Below, piece after piece: positions 1-11,475 of a stretch of 64,000 nt of DNA. The notes below the pieces were generated by a model. That model was not told the DNA's origin and did no database searches. It saw nothing but the letters and a program-made list of their open reading frames with translations. The position numbers and the translations under genes are program-made. Source of the stretch: Trissonchulus latispiculum (Eukaryota > Nematoda > Enoplea > Enoplida > Ironidae); contig JASAND010030682.1 in assembly GCA_030248195.1 (NCBI GenBank), positions 62,001-126,000 on the forward strand. The letters run 5' to 3'. Position 1 is the stretch's first letter; every line of letters begins with the position of its first letter.

Positions 1-840
1 TAGCACAAAGGATACTAATCTTTTCTTTTAGTTCCTAATTTGAATTAAATTTTGCGGTATATAATTGAAACAAAATCAAATTCTTACAACTTTTGAAAGC
101 AACATGACAATTACAGCAGTCATTTAAGCAAGATAAACAATAAATTTTTACATTTAGCTGTAGTTATAGAAACTATAATAAAAGTTTTGCCTTTGCCAAA
201 ACAAGAAGGCTTTCTTTAGCCCTAAATTTCAAAGCAAAATTTTAGAAACAAGGAAGACTGCCTATATCTACATTAATCATAGTGCTCAAAGTGCATTCTA
301 TAATTTATTATTCAAAATATAAACAAATTAGATCATATCAAGGAAGTCCCCCCTAAGCAAAATTGGTCAACTTCAACAGCATATTGCTGGCGACTGACAC
401 AACCTTAGAGCTTAAGCCGCACATTGTTGGAAAGCTCAGGATGTGCTCTTTCCAATGCTGTAAGCCATTTTCTGCAGCTTACATCTACGTAGTTTTACTT
501 GTCAGTTTAGCTAAAATCGACCAAAACGGCAAACGGAATTGGCAAAGTTTCTAAATAACATTTTATAGAGACAAGCTACAGTAAAATGTATTATACCACT
601 GGACAGATCACGTCGTCAGCTTTCCATTAATAAAATTATTTGTTTCAAGAAAACGCAATTGCATATATACTTAGAAAACATAAATGATAAAATTTAAAAT
701 TTCAACTTTATGCTTTAAGTTGTCGAATGTATCTTTATCACAACTTGCGGACAAATCTTAGAAATACGGACACTAACAGTAGTAATGCATTTTTACAATT
801 TCCAAAACTACCGTAATCCAATTGTAGGAGCTGTGTATTA
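1..840. other. No gene seen
   Basis: AT-rich sequence without a supported exon, RNA gene or clear repeat. Short open frames here lack coding character and splice context. Confidence 0.5.
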
Positions 841-1105
841 AACAATGAGAGGTCATTTATAGGAGCTGTGTATTGTAGGAGCTGTGTATGCTCACCCAAT
901 TTACTTACTTTCGTATATAACTAATTTTCTTAATCTCTTATGTAATAACCTAAGCTTAACATTCGACTTAAGGGTTCTTCTTTAATAACAAAGTAACTAT
1001 AATTATTTATCCTAAGTAGTGTCTATATATCTACAATTATATGCTTCATATATACTTGGTTTGGTGAGCATACACAGCTCCTACAATTAATGACCTCTCA
1101 TTGTT
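841..1105. repeat. Small foldback element (about 265 bp)
   Basis: The left arm starting AACAATGAGAGGTCAT (841) is matched by the reverse complement at 1061-1105. Both arms continue through AGGAGCTGTGTATGCTCACC. The left arm holds extra tandem copies of AGGAGCTGTGTAT, which also occurs just outside the arm. It looks like a MITE-type palindrome. The target duplication is not clear. Confidence 0.6.
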
Positions 1106-1451
1106 AGTTTTAGTGTAGCTTAATTTTAGTTTTTAGTATCCTTCTAAGCTTTAACAACATAGGAGTTAAGATTCAAAATTATATTGAAAATTATGTTGAA
1201 AACTCAGCATTCGGATTCAAAAGATATAAAATAATTTTTAAAGAAAGTCCATTTAAACTGCCGAAACCTTACAGCTAGCTTCTGTTTCTTGAATACAAAT
1301 TTATTTTGGTTAAGTTAAAGTTTTGGAAAGGAAGAATGAATAAATACCAAAATAATTGGAAATGTAACATAAAAATTGGGAATAAAAACTGTAAAGGTTA
1401 ATTAAAATTCATACAATTAATACCATCCAGCAAAATATTTACTACGCCAGG

Positions 1452-1541
1452 GAAATTTTTCCGGGGGGAAAGAATTCCCTAGTGAAATTATTCCGGGGGA
1501 AAGAAATCTCTAGTGAAATTCTTCCTGGGGGAAATTTTTCC
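1452..1541. repeat. CCGGGGGAAA / GTGAAATT tandem cluster, copy 1
   Basis: Degenerate tandem repeats of a unit resembling GTGAAATTTTTCCGGGGGAAA. The same unit recurs at 3015-3158 and 6274-6386, so this is a dispersed repeat family and not a chance low-complexity run. Confidence 0.6.
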
Positions 1542-2720
1542 TGTGACCCCATCCGACTGACATACCGTTTATGAAGTCTTCTTTAAGTCAAAATAATTAA
1601 ACTTAATGCTTTATTCACATGTCCATGACTACGACCAACTATGACAAAATGATGATGACGAACAAAGCTTTTTTCTGAATCTTTGTATTGTACGGTTTCG
1701 GAAATCACAGTTTGTGAACAGCATCGGCGAGCCAGGAAGTGACAGTGACGTGACGTCTTTTATCTCATGAAGCCGTGAGAGTGAGAGGGAAGGAATTGCG
1801 AAGATGAAGCATACATAAATGCACAGCAATTTAGTTTTTATTAAACGAACGAAAGAGGAACGAAAAGAAGAGGTACTTCGAGAACAAACAGGTTATCTAT
1901 GCAAGTAAATTGCGCTTTAGGTATGTAATTGTGCTTAGAAAAATAATTAAAGGAGCGTATTTGATTATAAATAATGTATGAAGCACAAACATAATTGACT
2001 AAATCCATCGTAGATTGTATATTAATTTTGCTTAGTGTTGCGTTTATTACTGTGCAGAATACGCAATTCCACATTTGGTCGTTATCGTTTTACCCTTTCT
2101 TCTGACACACCCAGAATTAATTTGCTATTTTTGAATTTTTGAATTCATCAGCCTCTAGTATGCACCCATACAAAATTTCAAAGTTATTGGTCAAAAAAAC
2201 TAAAAAGTTAGGGCTGGGGGGGGGGGGGAATTGCGCAAGACATTAAGTTAAGAGCAGAAAATTTCGGGAACTTTCGTTAATAATATTCTTTACCGAAGCA
2301 AGCTACTTTTTGCCTTGATATAGTATCCTTTCTGTTCTGTCCACTGCTTTGGGAGTAGGAAGTGAGGTCCAAACAAGGAGTAACGTTAGGCTTAAAAAAT
2401 AAAACTCTTAGAAAGTTTCCTTAGTCAGAAAATTAAATTAGTCTTTTATTTAAGGAGAGTGAGTATAAAACTTTCTTCTTGGAAATCACACACTGAGTAT
2501 GTAGCTTTTACAGTATCTTTTGTATACATAAAGTATAGTAGAGTAAAGTATAGTATACATTGTTTTCAGCTTCGTTCGCAATCTTTTTCTCGCATCGCAA
2601 TTATCCATGATTACGGTATTTGTATTGAACTGATGGATGAATCAGGAAAAACTTTGTGGTGTTATGGTGTCTGCATTTTAATAAGAACGGCATTTTGTTA
2701 TTTTAGAGTTTTCGGAAATA

Positions 2721-2907
2721 ATGTCCAATACCAGAAATCTCTTTTCCTTTGATGATCAGATTAGCCGGCTCTTTGCACCGTTAGTGCAAACATCAGGAGC
2801 TATTACTGTCTTAATAAACGTTCTAGCAATTACCCTAATTGCAAGAATGTTGCAAAAGCAACTACTACCATGGAAGTACTACGGGATTATTTTAAGTCTG
2901 TTCATAA
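2721..2907 (+). CDS. Seven-transmembrane receptor, exon with TM1-TM2
   Basis: This is the first coding exon of a rhodopsin-like 7TM receptor that continues at 10529 and 17441. The exon follows a TTTTAG acceptor (2701-2706). An ATG sits 14 nt inside it, so a non-coding upstream exon is likely. After a short N-terminus of about 25 residues comes a hydrophobic helix with the TM1-type motif VLINVLAI, a basic loop (RMLQKQ), then TM2. The donor GTAAGA at 2908 leaves phase 1, which matches the exon starting at 10529 (GT CAT ACG). The joined protein would be about 345 residues, a normal size for this family. No ligand class can be assigned. The 7TM topology is inferred from hydrophobicity and the intact phase across exons, not from a close known homologue. 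Confidence 0.6.
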
Positions 2908-3014
2908 GTAAGATTGTTTTAATGTTCTTACAGTTTTGCAGGTTTTCTGCACTTGGCAATGTGGTTTTCTTTTAGTTGTATTAGGTTCACTTTAAAATAA
3001 TTTAGAGACGGTAT

Positions 3015-3158
3015 CACGGTGAAATTTTTCCACCTAGAAAGTTTCCTCCCGGAAAAATCTCACCGGTGACATTTTTCCCCCCGGAAAAATATCACCGGTT
3101 AAATATCCCCCCCCCGGAAAAATATCACCAGTGAAATTTTTCCGGGGGAAACATTTTA
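3015..3158. repeat. CCGGTGAAATTTTTCC tandem cluster, copy 2
   Basis: About five degenerate copies, in alternating orientation, of a unit built on GTGAAATTTTTCC and GGAAAAATATCACCGG. Each half-unit is nearly palindromic. The cluster directly abuts the foldback element starting at 3161. Confidence 0.65.
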
Positions 3159-3160
3159 CC

Positions 3161-5726
3161 AATACACAGTAATTGAAATTTTCAAGCAATTATCAGTTTT
3201 CCAACCAATTTCTTTGTTAGAATATTATCTAATCAACTCAATAGAATCGTAATTTTTGCCTGGCATATTTTTTATAAAATTATCACACAAGGACGTGATC
3301 TCAGATAAAGAGTCCCCCAAAATTTAGGATATTTGTTGTGCTGTGAATTATTCCTTTTTAGAGTATTGAAACATCATTTTTTAGTAAAGTCGTTACAGAA
3401 ATGCTCAATGGGAAAGATTCAAGGACGGTACTTGCTCATACTATCCACTGTGTTATATGTTTTTGATCATGTTCCCCTCACATTTATTTGCGGTTTCAGA
3501 ATTTCTGGGGCAAGAGATCAAAAACGAAGGAGCAGAAAAAACTCCAAAATTAATTCTTCTGCCCCAAATTTTCGAATATTTTTTGTAGTTTATTGTATTA
3601 AATTTTTCACTAAAGATTTAGTTTAGATTAACCCAATTTTAAATGTCCTGTAAACTATTCTTCTTTAAAAGTTTCTCTGCAAAGAGTAATCATAGAGCAC
3701 AGAGTAGACTGGAGTTTAATATTCAAGGTGCTGATTCCTTTTGGGCACATATGGTTGGCGGTTCAAACCAAGATGAAATTTGATGAAACTTTCCAAAATA
3801 GGTTCTTTTAGCATTCTAACACCCTCCGCGCAATCCCGATTCAAAAATTCGACGTCTCCGTTCAGGGCCGTTTTTTTCCGATTTTAACAATTATACAGAA
3901 GCTGCATAGCAATGATTCTATTCGTTCGAAAGATCTTGTTGAGCTCTACAATTTTGCTTTTTAAAGCAACTTTCTGGCTTTTCGCTATCGTGAGATATAG
4001 CCGATTTTCTTGTTTTGGCGTTGAAAACTTGTCATTTTTGCAGAAATCAAAGAATTCGCCATTTCTTGAGCTACACAAGCCGTAAAATTAAACTAAGGGT
4101 GTCAATTTGAAGGTCTCATCGAGGCCGATTATCGTGGCATTATAATCATGTAACTGCTATCCCGTACGCTGCTATCATAAAAAATGTAGTTTTTGCAAGA
4201 ACATGATCAAATTTTTCCAGCGATTGTGGAGCATTTACTATGCAAGCTAGAGGAATGCCACTTACTAAGCGTGTTTTACGCAAAAATACCCCGGGACTCT
4301 TTTTTAGTTGCCTCGATTGCTGCTTTCTAGCTAATGTGGTCGTTTGCTAAAGTAGGGAAAAATAGATAAAATCCAGGTAGCGCATGCATTTTAGCTAATT
4401 TCTTTATAATGAAAAGTTGTTTCCTAATAATTAAAAAAGGGTCCCTAGCTATTTGATAGTGGAATCGAATGATATGGCCGATGCCTTAAGAAAAAATTTA
4501 CTTTAGTCTGCAAAATATCTGGAAAATTAAATTACTTCGAAAATGCAGTAAAATAATTTCCGTGAACTAAAGTTAGTTTCGTTGTATTCAATAGAAAGAG
4601 CAAATATTAGCTGCATTTTGATGTAAAAACGGCTTTTAAACTCCAATGAATGAATGAGTGAAAAGGGTTCAAAGTTGATGTCTCTAAAAGGAATCACCAC
4701 CTCAAATTAACCTCCTTAGCTCGGCTAAAAGCTTGTGTTCCCACCTTTAATATCTTTTATGAAAAGGTTCTAAACTCGTTCAACAACAGCTTAGCCATAT
4801 CTCTAAAGTCTTGTTTTCGCTGTGGAGCAAACAGAGCGAGTCGATATACTATCATCAGTGGAGAAAAGGAGAAATTGCCCTTTTCTCGTCGGTCTGATTC
4901 TCAATGGAAGAGGCGGCAAGTCACAATTACGCACTAAAACACATAAAACTTCATTTTGAGACTTCCTACATCAGACTTTCGAAAATATTTAGAAGTACAC
5001 CTTACTGGTCATGCTCACAAGTTCTGTGATTGTAAGATATCTGTTAATTTAATCATTTAAAATTGGGTTGCTGAACAAAATTTAATTTTAATTTAGTTTA
5101 TTAGATAAAACTTAAATTTAAATTTTAAACTAATTTTAATTTTTATTTTAAATCAGAAACTTAAAAATCTATTTATTTTAGTGAAAAGTAAGTACAAAAA
5201 ATTTTAAAGAAGTATAGTTTACTGGACATTTAAAATTGGGTTAATAATTGGGTTAATCTAAACTAAATCTTATTTAGTGAAAAATTTAATACAATAAACC
5301 ACAAATAAATATTCGAAAATATTGGGACAGAAAAATTAATTTTGGAATTTTTTTCTGCTCCTTCGGTTTTGATCCCTTTTCTCAGAAATACTGAAACCCC
5401 AAATAAATGTGAGGGGAACATAGTCAAAAACATATAACACAGTGGATAGTATGATCAAGTACAGTCCTTTAACCTTTCCCATTGAGCATTTCTGTAACGA
5501 CTTTACTAAAAAATGATGTTTGAATACTTTAAAAAGGAATAATTCACAGCACAACAAATATCCTAAATTTTGGGGGACTCTTTATCTGAGATCATTTCCT
5601 TATGTGATAATTTTATAAAAAATATGCCAGGCAAAAACTAAGATTCTATTCAGTTGATTAGATAATACTCTAAGAAAGAAATGGGTTGGAATGTTGATAA
5701 TTGCTAATTTCAATTGCAGTGTATCA
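3161..5726. mobile_element. Foldback DNA transposon with about 500-bp inverted arms
   Basis: The arms at about 3161-3670 and 5190-5726 are inverted copies with scattered mismatches and small indels. They start ATACACAGTAATTGAAATT and ATACACTGCAATTGAAATT. The open frames at 3333-3626 (+) and 5336-5557 (-) are the same arm sequence read twice, not genes. The interior contains another transposon (3723-4705). No transposase is present, so the element is non-autonomous. The target duplication could not be read with confidence. Confidence 0.7.
3723..4705. mobile_element. MITE with AAGGTGGTGATTCC termini, nested copy
   Basis: It starts TTCAAGGTGCTGATTCC and ends in the inverse, GGAATCACCACCTCA. Its left part (about 3723-4130) and right part (about 4615-4705) match the element at 15019-15594, read in the opposite orientation. 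Between them lies extra sequence absent from that shorter copy. It sits inside the foldback element 3161-5726. Confidence 0.65.
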
Positions 5727-5824
5727 ATTGTGAAGTTAGCACCGGCAGGAAAGATATAAATTATTTACGAGATGCTAAGCCTAAGCAAGTTTAGTTGTAA
5801 ATTCCAGCAAATGGTCAATGTTTC

Positions 5825-6127
5825 TCATTTCTCTTGACTAAATGCGTAAGTCAGTAGTTGATATTCGCCATGTTGGGGAAAATCTAAGTCAGTTGTTGTT
5901 GGGAGTTGTCCGAAATAGGTTGGGTTTTGAATGGGTGTCGTAGGGTTCGAATCTTGGGGAGTTATTTTTGGTAATTTGGGTAGGCTTATCTGTTTTGTCG
6001 GCAGCTGTCGGAATTTGGTGTTTGCTCCAATTTTGTCAAGGCTTAATTGATTGGTTAGAGCTTTCGTATTTTGTACTAATTTTGTCATAGAGTTGGTTGA
6101 AATTATTGAACAAACCGTTGTAATCAT
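5825..6127 (-). CDS. Hypothetical 100-residue protein (doubtful)
   Basis: An ATG-to-TGA open frame of 100 codons, rich in Thr, Pro, Gln and Lys, with no membrane segment and no domain that I recognise. Base composition is more even than the surrounding intron. It lies in the long first intron of the receptor gene, on the other strand, between two transposon-derived blocks, so it could be a remnant of an element instead of a host gene. No splice sites or polyadenylation signal tie it to other exons. I do not assign a function. Confidence 0.2.
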   Translation of the reverse strand: MITTVCSIISTNSMTKLVQNTKALTNQLSLDKIGANTKFRQLPTKQISLPKLPKITPQDSNPTTPIQNPTYFGQLPTTTDLDFPQHGEYQLLTYAFSQEK

Positions 6128-6273
6128 TTTCGCCGAGTTTCAGTTGGTCAGGTCAGTCCAGTTCTCCAACATCGCACACCACGGTATTTCACCTGTAATC
6201 TAGGACTTAATCTAACTAATCAAAAAGGAAGACAACAGCATTTTACTATCTCTCGTAGAGTCAAACTTCACAC

Positions 6274-6386
6274 GGTGAAATCTTTCCCCCGGAAAATCTC
6301 ACTGGTGATATTTTTCCGGGGAAAATATTTCACCGGCGATATTTTTCCGGGGGGAAAATTTTTAGGGGGAAAAATTCCACCGTGGC
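6274..6386. repeat. CCGGTGAAATTTTTCC tandem cluster, copy 3
   Basis: The third cluster of the unit seen at 1452 and 3015: GGTGAAATCTTTCCCCCGG, then GATATTTTTCCGGGG several times. It is immediately followed by a SINE-like copy. Confidence 0.65.
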
Positions 6387-6394
6387 AACGGCGT

Positions 6395-6560
6395 AGTCGA
6401 ATGAATTCTTACGTGCTACAAGTAGAAGCTAGAGTTTTAAAGACCGCTAGAACAATTAGCTTTCTCCCTTTCCTCCTTTGCCAACAATTTCCCGATGGTT
6501 AAGGAGTAGCCACCTTATGGTGGAGCTGCCGTGTGCCGTCATCACATAGTAGTAAAGGCC
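6395..6560 (+). repeat. SINE-like repeat, partial copy
   Basis: It shares a block with 34083-34427: TTCTTA(C/T)G(T/C)GCTACAAGT near the start, and later a GGAGTAGCCACC...GGTGGAGCTGCC segment that matches GGGGTGGCCGCC...GGTGGAGCTACC. The tRNA-like head is degraded in this copy. Confidence 0.45.
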
Positions 6561-6959
6561 GGTTCACACTGACGCCTTAAAACTCGGTTTTAAGGTTTTA
6601 AGTATTAAGTGACGGTGTTGTCCGGGGATTTTTGCGATCATTTGAAATCCTAAAGTTCATTGACTAGAACTAAACCATATTTCTTAAGTTGCTTAATTAA
6701 GGTCATATTTCTGGCCGATGTCAAGATAAAAGTTTGAGCCCCCAGAACCTCCATCAGAAAAAAGGAGGTTCTCAAATTTTTTCATGCGTTTGTATCCAGA
6801 ACTTTGATTTGTATGTGACTACTTTGCGGATTCTTTCCTGCAACACACACTTCCGCAGACATGATATGTTTATAAATAATACGTGTGTAAAAGTATCCCA
6901 ATCATCAAATTTGTAGCATATCCTTCTGGCTATTCTGTCAGTGTATTGCGCGATCATTT

Positions 6960-7325
6960 GATTTTTGGGAAATATTAAAAATCAAAAAACAAAGAACAAC
7001 GCGTTGATTTTTGTTTTTGTTTTTTGTTCTCACTGTAAAAACAAAAAACAACAGCTTGTTCTTTGTTTTTGTTTTCCCAGCAAATAAACAAAAATCAAAA
7101 ATCAAAAATCAAACTTTTTCCAAAGTCACCCGTCATTGCATTGAACGTCTCTTCAAAAACAAAAATCAAGAAACAAGAGTTTGATTTTTGATATCAAAAC
7201 AAAAATCAAAAATCAAGAAATCAGAGTTTGATTTTTGTTTTTTGATTTGAAAACAAAAATCAAAAAACAAGAAACGAGCGTTTGATTTTTGATTTTGTTT
7301 TTTGTTTTTCAAAACTAAAATCAAG
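6960..7325. repeat. AAAAATCA / TGATTTTT tandem repeats
   Basis: Runs of AAAAATCAAAAA alternate with their complement TTTGATTTTTGTTTTTTG, so the tract can fold on itself in many registers. It contains no gene. Confidence 0.6.
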
Positions 7326-7340
7326 ATTTCGCAGATCGAC

Positions 7341-8097
7341 TAAAGTCTGACCAAAAAATGTAGGGAGCGAAATTGTTTTGTTTATACTGAATTACCGGTA
7401 CATTTTTGCTGCAGCAATGCATGTATTTTCTGAACCCTTCATGGCATGAACTTTCTTATGGTTGAAAAAATTTTAAAAAAATTAAAATTGATCAAAAGAA
7501 GCCGATTTTTTAAGTTTTGAAAGATCGGTAGACGCCAGGAACTAGCCGTTCGGTGGAAAATTAGCCCATGTCCTAGACATATTGAATGCCGAATATAAGC
7601 TCATTTCGTCAAGAATTGCGATAGTTATTATATTTTTTCGATTTTCAAAATCCTTTCATCTTCGCCGTTTTTCCAACTTTGACTGGATAGTACTCGCGAC
7701 TCAATGGAAAAATTTTTCAATTGGATTTCCAGGACAGCTTACGTGTCAGCTTTCATGTGATGTATGTGGTTTTTCAAAATTTGAAAATCGACTTTTTCGA
7801 AAAATCCCAATTTTTGACCCAAAATTTCGACAACGCGAGTCTAGCAAAAGTGAGTAAAAATAGCATAATCATAAAGTTTAATCTGACCTCAGTCCAACGC
7901 TATAAAGTTTTTGTGGCTACTACTTACGTTGCATCCGCAACGAATTTTTAAACAATTACGCATTTTAGCTGGTTTTTGGCTAGTTTACACTATTTGCGGC
8001 AAATCAATGCGACATAGCACAACATGTCAGAAATCAGCTGAAATAGGGAAATTGTTTAAAAATTCATTGCAGGGGAAATATAAGTCGTAGCCACGAC
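7341..8097. mobile_element. TA-flanked foldback element, truncated copy
   Basis: It starts TA-AAGTCTGACCAAAAAATG and matches the palindrome at 40434-41776 over the whole left arm. The central loop is in the opposite orientation relative to that copy, as expected for an inverted insertion of a palindrome. The second arm stops after about 60 bp, near 8097. Confidence 0.7.
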
Positions 8098-9340
8098 TTG
8101 TTAGCTACCTTACACCTACCTAACCCGGGTTTGTCTGCCACCGTAGGCAGAGTGACTAATTCCCTTTGAATTTTACAAATATTTCAATAAGGACAATTTA
8201 TAAGCTACACGGCTTCAAGGCTTCCCGCTTCTGCCTGCCACAACCCTACCTAAGACTCCTAAGTGTTCAGTAACTACTTCAACGCCTTGACCTTATCATA
8301 TGTATAAGTATAGACAGTGAGAGTGCAGCATCTAGCTTTTCGCCTTTAATATCTACTTGAATGCCACCTTAAAGCCCCTCTTCTGCAACCCCTCCAATTG
8401 CACAGTCACCCGATTTGCTTCGACAGGCCTGGAAAAAGCTTTCGACACATACTACCAAAAAATGCAGTTAGTGGCTTTACTATGCAATAAACATTCTAAG
8501 AGCTTTTAATCAGAACAAGTACATTTAGTTTTTAACCTTCCTTCAAGCTTAGATTCACTAAGTCTTTTGTTAGACAACACTGATACACCCTTAACAGTGA
8601 TGGATGGAAACGATACTCTACCTCCAATCACTTCCTCAAATTCCATTGGCTCTGTGTTTTTATAAAATCCTCTGAATCTGGATGAAGGTTGTCCCGGTAT
8701 TGCTTATATAATCTCATAGCCATCGTCTACTGTCCCAAGAGCTTCAGAAACAGCATAGCATTAGCTGGATACCCTTGGTGTCGCAAAGCTCTTCAATTCC
8801 GCTTTCCATGAGATATGTACTTTCCGTAGACCTTTGCTCCAATTTCCACAACAAATGCGGCCGTTTCCCGAAATATGATAACATGGCTAAAGAACAACTT
8901 GGCAAAAGGAGGATTGTTCACAAGTCCGAAACAGCATAGTAGAATCATTTTCCATAAGAGAACCAGATTTGCCAGTGAAGCGGAAGACAACAGGATGAAA
9001 ACTTCTTCGGACTCAATTGGAACAATCAGTCTGCTTCTACCATTTGAAATTATTAAACAATCTCCTCAACACACATCTGGGCTTTTGGAACGCATCGCAG
9101 AGCCGTGGCATCGCTACGTGTTTAAGTTGAATATTGAAGTCGAGAATCAGATCTTAGAAGCAATTGGTTTTTTTTAGATAATGTTAGCAAGCAGCATAGG
9201 AAGTTTGTTGATAAGCTTTAAACGTACTAGCTTTTTGCCCTGCTATGTAGTTGTATATAGTATATAGTTGTATATAGTATATTCATGCCTGGCCCGCAGA
9301 CATGAGTAGTAATAGGTCAGCACCACGTGTATCGTCTGGC
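8098..9340. other. No gene supported
   Basis: Open frames at 8875-9177 (+) and 8793-8990 (-) overlap each other and have no recognisable domain or splice context. I see no clear repeat. A decayed gene or retroelement fragment is possible. Confidence 0.35.
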
Positions 9341-9422
9341 GGAGGAGGAGGAGCCTCAGGAGGCTCGGGAGGCTCAGGAGGTTCAGGAGGCTCGGGAGGC
9401 TCAGGAGGCTCGGGAGGCTCGG
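9341..9422. repeat. GGAGGCTCG/A minisatellite
   Basis: About eight 9-bp units of GGAGGCTCR in tandem. The Gly-Gly-Ser open frame on + and the Pro-rich frames on - are by-products of this repeat. Confidence 0.8.
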
Positions 9423-9831
9423 AACTAAGCTTAAAATTAAAATTTCTCTGTTTTCGTCGGGTAAAATTTGTATATAGGGTTTCGACAATGTAGAATTTAA
9501 ATATGAGCTTAGTTTTCCTCTGCAGCCTAAGTTCCGTGCTGTAGCTTGCCCACGACCGGAACCATTGCTGAACCAAGCTTAAATTTGAAAATTGGTTATT
9601 TTTAATGGGAAAAATGCATTTGGGGGATTTTCCACCGTGTGGAATTCGACAATAAACTTAGTTTTCCTCCATTTCTTAGGCTCCGTGCTGTAGCTCACCC
9701 TTAACCGGAACCATGGCAGACTTTAGCTTAAAATTAAAATGATTTATATACCCAGAAAAATTCAAGTCTAAGAATTTTGTGGCATAATAGTAGCTGTATG
9801 TGCAATGAAAACGTTGCGAGCAATTTATTTG

Positions 9832-10298
9832 TTACATTTTTGCAGTGCTGTTTAACTGAATCAGTCCACATAGCTTCATAAAGTCCACCAATCGAACGTC
9901 ACAGTCCAGAGGTCCCAGTGCATATGCAATGTCAATCCTGCCGGTTTCCATAGATTCGAATATTTCCTGACCTTGTAGTTGAAGTTCCCTTAGACGTGAG
10001 TAAACCTTCCAGGCAAGGCCCCTCTGTAATGGCTGATCTGCTTAAGGCAAGATCATTATGAGGGCGTGCTGTCCAGATTTCCGCAGTGCCTCTCGAAATA
10101 AAATCTAGGCATTGGCTCCGTGTCGATTAAGCGTTGCTATAATGTCCATATTTCTATCATGCTCAGGGGTCCGACGTCTGAGATCCTCAGCCACGTTGGG
10201 TGAAAATAATCCCACTTCCAATAGATAATCCAATACAGGCTCAGCCTTCATATCGTTACAAAATAATACTAAATTGTCGTTAACAAGATCCATAATTC
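9832..10298 (-). pseudogene. CARD-domain gene with two in-frame stop codons
   Basis: An acceptor TTTTAG precedes 10298, and an ATG follows at 10293. From there one frame runs 153 codons to TAA at 9832-9834, with AATAAA right after it. Residues 1-62 read as the first five helices of a CARD (for example VLDYLLEVGLF, then RHGANA). A TAG then interrupts (codon 63, 10105-10107), and the same frame continues with the expected last helix (FREALRKSGQ). A TAA follows at codon 84 (10042-10044), after which about 70 coding-like residues remain open to the end. There is no room for an intron at the first stop. CARDs mediate homotypic binding in caspase and inflammasome-type adaptors. The downstream part is unrecognised. 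A recently disabled gene is the simplest reading. Readthrough or a sequencing error are alternatives. It lies in the receptor intron, on the other strand. Confidence 0.6.
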
Positions 10299-10528
10299 CT
10301 AAAACAAAAATGAAAAAGATTATTGCATGCATCAGGCAATTTGCAATGCCAAGTACCAAAGGCGAATACAATAGTTCGGTGCCAGCTACACCTTCTACAA
10401 GTCGTAAAACAAAGTCACATCTATGTTGACACTATTCCTAACCGGAGTAACATGAAATGGAGTAGGGCGAACCAAAAAATAATTAAAACCACACTAGTTC
10501 AAATAACTTGCTTATTTTTAAATTTCAG

Positions 10529-10735
10529 GTCATACGATCTTAGGAGCTTGCATGATGTTCAAAAATTTCTGGTTAGCAAAGGATCAGAATACAACGGCTT
10601 TGATCACATCAGATACCCTAGCAATGAAGATATCTTTTTGGTTTCCTTCCGTGCACTACTCTGCGCTTTGCATCTTGCAAACCTATGCCCTAAAATGTCC
10701 TTTGGCTTATCGGGCAATGAGCACAAAGCTATATA
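10529..10735 (+). CDS. Seven-transmembrane receptor, 5' half of the split exon (end of TM2, TM3)
   Basis: The exon opens after acceptor AATTTCAG in the phase left by the exon ending at 2907. It encodes the end of TM2, an extracellular loop, and TM3 (FPSVHYSALCILQTYALK) followed by the intracellular motif CPLAYRAMSTKLY. The usual DRY triplet is absent. At 10734-10735 (TA) the frame runs into a transposon terminus and stops after 8 further codons. Excising 10736-17440 (element plus one TA copy) continues the frame without shift into TM4 at 17441. As assembled, this allele is interrupted and cannot give a full-length receptor unless the insert is removed. Confidence 0.65.
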
Positions 10736-11475
10736 CAGCCACGTCGGAATTTTAGAGGAAAGAAAAAGAAAGAAAATGTAAAGAATTCTTTAAATAAAGA
10801 AAAAGAAAAAGAAATTTGGCTTTAATTTTCTTTAATTTAAAGAAGAAGCCAAAGAAAAGTGTGTTCCCTTTCTTTAATTTCATAATTTTCTTTCTGCGTT
10901 GCTACATAAACTTTCCAGTGTCGTTGTCATCTTAATTGCATTGGGCTATAATGGAAACAGGACAGCTGCTACTAGGGGTTAAGCTACAGAGGTCACAAAT
11001 ATTAAGGCAATGAGGCAGAAGCCCTCATTTTCTTCTGAATGTTTACTTTCAAATACTCGCATAAACTGAATGCTGTTGGACCTAATAGTACTAGAGTTGT
11101 ACACACATACACGTTTACTTTCAAACGTCGTATGCCGTAAAGCTGTATTTTAAATTCTTTAATAAATGAATTGAAGCTGATTTATAAAATTAATTTTTTT
11201 CTACTGAGTTATTCTAAAACTTAGATCAGTATAAAGTATATTTTACTTAATCAGTAGAATTAATTCGAAGTTTCTCAATTTCCGGCGTTAAGAAATGATT
11301 AGCAAGAATGCGTGTCAAAATCCAAACACTGTCACAACCTGTAACATTGTAACAAAGGCAAGCAAATAAAAATTTCCAGTAATACTCAAATCGATATGGA
11401 AATTCAAAAGTTCTCTGTAAAAGCTGACAGCCCGACTAAGTGTACAACTCTAGTTAGCCGCATTTTAGGCATATT

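Noticed and set aside
9302..9493. Gly-Ser-rich open frame (and Pro-rich frames on the other strand)
   Set aside because: Entirely explained by the GGAGGCTCR minisatellite.
9832..10298. Genetic-code reassignment (TAA/TAG read as tyrosine) to explain the CARD stops
   Set aside because: Other intact genes in the window end at TAA, TAG and TGA in the expected places, so the standard code holds. Only two codons would support the idea.
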